DNA of 7,001 bases from an uncultured Oscillospiraceae bacterium (lineage in GTDB: Bacteria > Bacillota > Clostridia > Oscillospirales > Oscillospiraceae). Below are positions 5,625-7,001 of the stretch, piece by piece (position 1 is the first letter of the stretch; each line of letters opens with the position of its first letter). A program made the translations under genes and the position numbers. The DNA is taken from the NCBI GenBank assembly GCA_910588455.1, contig CAJUPG010000089.1, forward strand, positions 1 to 7,001. Direction: 5' to 3'. The notes beneath the pieces were generated by a model. That model had not been told where the DNA came from, ran no database searches, and saw nothing but the letters and a program-made list of their open reading frames with translations.

Positions 5625-5666
5625 CCAGCTTCTGCTGGTCCACGAAAGGGCCATTTGTATGGCTTT
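5625..5666 (-). promoter_or_regulatory. Two small hairpins in the rpsU leader
   Basis: Read on the minus strand, GCCAT-ACAA-ATGGC (about 5649-5662, with flanking AAA/TTT extending it) would form close to the 5' end of the mRNA, and CCAGC-AGAA-GCTGG (5625-5638) forms just before the ribosome binding site. Both stems are 5 bp. They may only stabilise the message; control by ribosomal proteins is possible but not shown. Confidence 0.35.
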
Positions 5667-5675
5667 AACAGTACC

Positions 5676-5704
5676 ATTATATTCGGTTTTTGTGCAAATG
5701 TCAA
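5676..5704 (-). promoter_or_regulatory. Consensus vegetative promoter of rpsU
   Basis: On the minus strand TTGACA (5699-5704) and TATAAT (5676-5681) are separated by exactly 17 bases, a perfect match to the sigma-A (sigma-70) consensus. AT-rich DNA upstream (about 5720-5736) could act as an UP element. Transcription should start near 5669, giving a leader of about 70 bases. Confidence 0.92.
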
Positions 5705-5744
5705 GTATTGCTTTTGGGGGAAAATTTGAATTTTTTATGACGGC

Positions 5745-7001
5745 TTATTTTTGGGGCTTGAAAATCAGGTTGACCAGCCGGCCCTTGACCACAATGGACT
5801 TCACCAGGTCCATGCCCTCCGCCAGCTTGGCGATTTTGGGCTCGGCCAGGGCGGCGGCCACCACGGTCTGGTCGTCGCAGCCGGTGGGCACCACAATGTT
5901 GGCCTTCAGCTTGCCGCCCACCTGCACCGCCATCTGGGTTGTGGCGGCCACGGTCTTGGCCTCGTCGTACTCCGGCCACTTTTGCAGGCAAACCTGCCCG
6001 CCGTAGCCGTTCATCTCCCACAACTCCTCGCACAGATGGGGGGCAAAGGGGGACAGCATCAGCAGCAGAGCCTTGTAGTCGCCCTTGGTGGCCCCCTTGG
6101 CGTAGAAGTCGTTTACCAGGGCCATCAGGGCGGCGATGGCGGTGTTGAACTTCATGGCCTCGATGTCGCTGGAAACCTTCTTGATGGCCCTGTGGATGGC
6201 CAGCTCGTTGTCGGGGGAGCAGCCCTCGCCGTCTTTGAGCTTTTCGGAGAGATTCCAAACCCGGTCCAGGAACTTCTTGCAGCCCCGGACGGACTCGTCG
6301 GACCAGGTGGCGGTCTTTTCAAAGTCGCCGATGAACATGATATACAGCCGCATGGTGTCCGCGCCGTAGTCCCGGACCACGTCGTCGGGGTTGACCACGT
6401 TGCCCAGGGACTTGGACATCTTTACCGCCGGCCGCAGGGCCTGATTGCCGTACTTGTCAAGCAGCGCCTGCTTCTCCGCCTCGGTCTCCACATTGCCTAC
6501 ATAGTGGGGATTTTTACCCAAAATCATGCCGTGGCTGGTGCGCTTGGCGTAGGGCTCCGCGTGGGGGATGGCCCCGATGTCGTGGAGGAAGTTGTTCCAG
6601 AACCGGGAGTAGAGCAGATGCAGGGTGGTGTGCTCCATGCCGCCGTTGTACCAGTCCACCTGTCCCCAGTAGTCCAGGGCCTCCTTGGAGGCCAGGGCCT
6701 GGCTGTTGTGGGGGTCCATATACCGCAGGAAGTACCAGCTGGACCCGGCCCACTGGGGCATGGTGTCCGTCTCCCGCTTGGCGCTCCCGCCGCAGCAGGG
6801 GCAGGTGGTGTTCACCCAGTCGGTCATTTTGGCGATGGGGGACTCGCCGGTGTCGGTGGGCTCGTAGCTCTCCACCTCCGGCAGCAGCAGGGGAAGCTGG
6901 TCCTCGCTCAGAGGCTGCCAGCCGCACTTGTCACACCAGATCATGGGGATGGGCTCGCCCCAGTACCGCTGGCGGGAGAACACCCAGTCCCGGAGCTTGT
7001 A
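5745..7001 (-). CDS. leuS: Leucyl-tRNA synthetase, 3' half
   Basis: This enzyme charges tRNA-Leu with leucine in the cytoplasm. The visible 418 residues are the C-terminal half of a protein usually about 800-860 long; the HIGH motif and most of the CP1 editing domain lie beyond the right edge, and the frame is open there. Visible parts in order: RDWVFSRQRYWGEPIP (4-19), where the chain re-enters the catalytic core; a cysteine pair WCDKCG (22-27) and a second CPCC cluster, likely a zinc-binding insert; RETDTMPQWAGSSWYFLRY, a leucine-enzyme signature; KMSKS (coded at 6408-6422), the ATP-binding loop; the helical anticodon-binding domain (about 230-345); and a C-terminal domain ending GRLVNLIFKPQK that contacts the tRNA elbow. 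The GTG at 6983 is an internal valine codon and not a start. rpsU follows 145 bases downstream on the same strand; no hairpin terminator is seen between them. Confidence 0.97.
   Translation of the reverse strand, partial: YKLRDWVFSRQRYWGEPIPMIWCDKCGWQPLSEDQLPLLLPEVESYEPTDTGESPIAKMTDWVNTTCPCCGGSAKRETDTMPQWAGSSWYFLRYMDPHNSQALASKEALDYWGQVDWYNGGMEHTTLHLLYSRFWNNFLHDIGAIPHAEPYAKRTSHGMILGKNPHYVGNVETEAEKQALLDKYGNQALRPAVKMSKSLGNVVNPDDVVRDYGADTMRLYIMFIGDFEKTATWSDESVRGCKKFLDRVWNLSEKLKDGEGCSPDNELAIHRAIKKVSSDIEAMKFNTAIAALMALVNDFYAKGATKGDYKALLLMLSPFAPHLCEELWEMNGYGGQVCLQKWPEYDEAKTVAATTQMAVQVGGKLKANIVVPTGCDDQTVVAAALAEPKIAKLAEGMDLVKSIVVKGRLVNLIFKPQK

Noticed and set aside
5701..6258. A 185-codon minus-strand frame overlapping leuS.
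   Set aside because: It is an out-of-frame reading of the leuS 3' end with Arg/Gly-rich translation and no domain.

Overview
The window is about 60% GC and reads as a chromosomal segment of a spore-forming member of the Firmicutes. The gene order der–plsY–gpsA, the spore-type SpoIID/peptidoglycan-binding proteins, the strong AGGAGG-type ribosome binding sites and the protein sequences point to the Clostridia, most likely the high-GC gut Oscillospiraceae (Flavonifractor/Oscillibacter-like). That placement is inferred from sequence character, not from a database search. No mobile element, CRISPR array, tRNA or rRNA gene was seen.

Layout. Positions 2-2591 (+) hold a tight housekeeping operon: the 3' part of der (ribosome-assembly GTPase), plsY (acyl-phosphate:glycerol-3-phosphate acyltransferase) and gpsA (glycerol-3-phosphate dehydrogenase). 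GpsA makes the glycerol 3-phosphate that PlsY acylates, so the last two genes form the entry to phospholipid synthesis. A strong hairpin terminator closes the operon at 2601-2637. A non-coding stretch at 2638-2879 follows: an AT-rich half with a possible promoter, then a GC-rich half with several inverted repeats, one of which could mask the next ribosome binding site.

Positions 2880-5072 (+) hold a three-gene cassette: a small beta-sandwich (carboxypeptidase-regulatory-like) protein, a SpoIID/LytB-like protein with two peptidoglycan-binding repeats that resembles the spore cortex-lytic transglycosylase SleC, and a small protein made almost only of peptidoglycan-binding repeats. None has a signal peptide. 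Together they look like a SleC-type cortex hydrolase spread over separate, translationally linked genes. This is the most interesting part of the window.

Positions 5164-5346 (+) encode a small single-cluster [4Fe-4S] ferredoxin. A perfect 17-bp hairpin (5375-5412) serves as a terminator for it and for the convergent rpsU gene (ribosomal protein S21, minus strand, 5417-5599). rpsU has a textbook TTGACA-17-TATAAT promoter. Upstream of it on the same strand is the 3' half of leuS (leucyl-tRNA synthetase), which runs off the right edge of the window.
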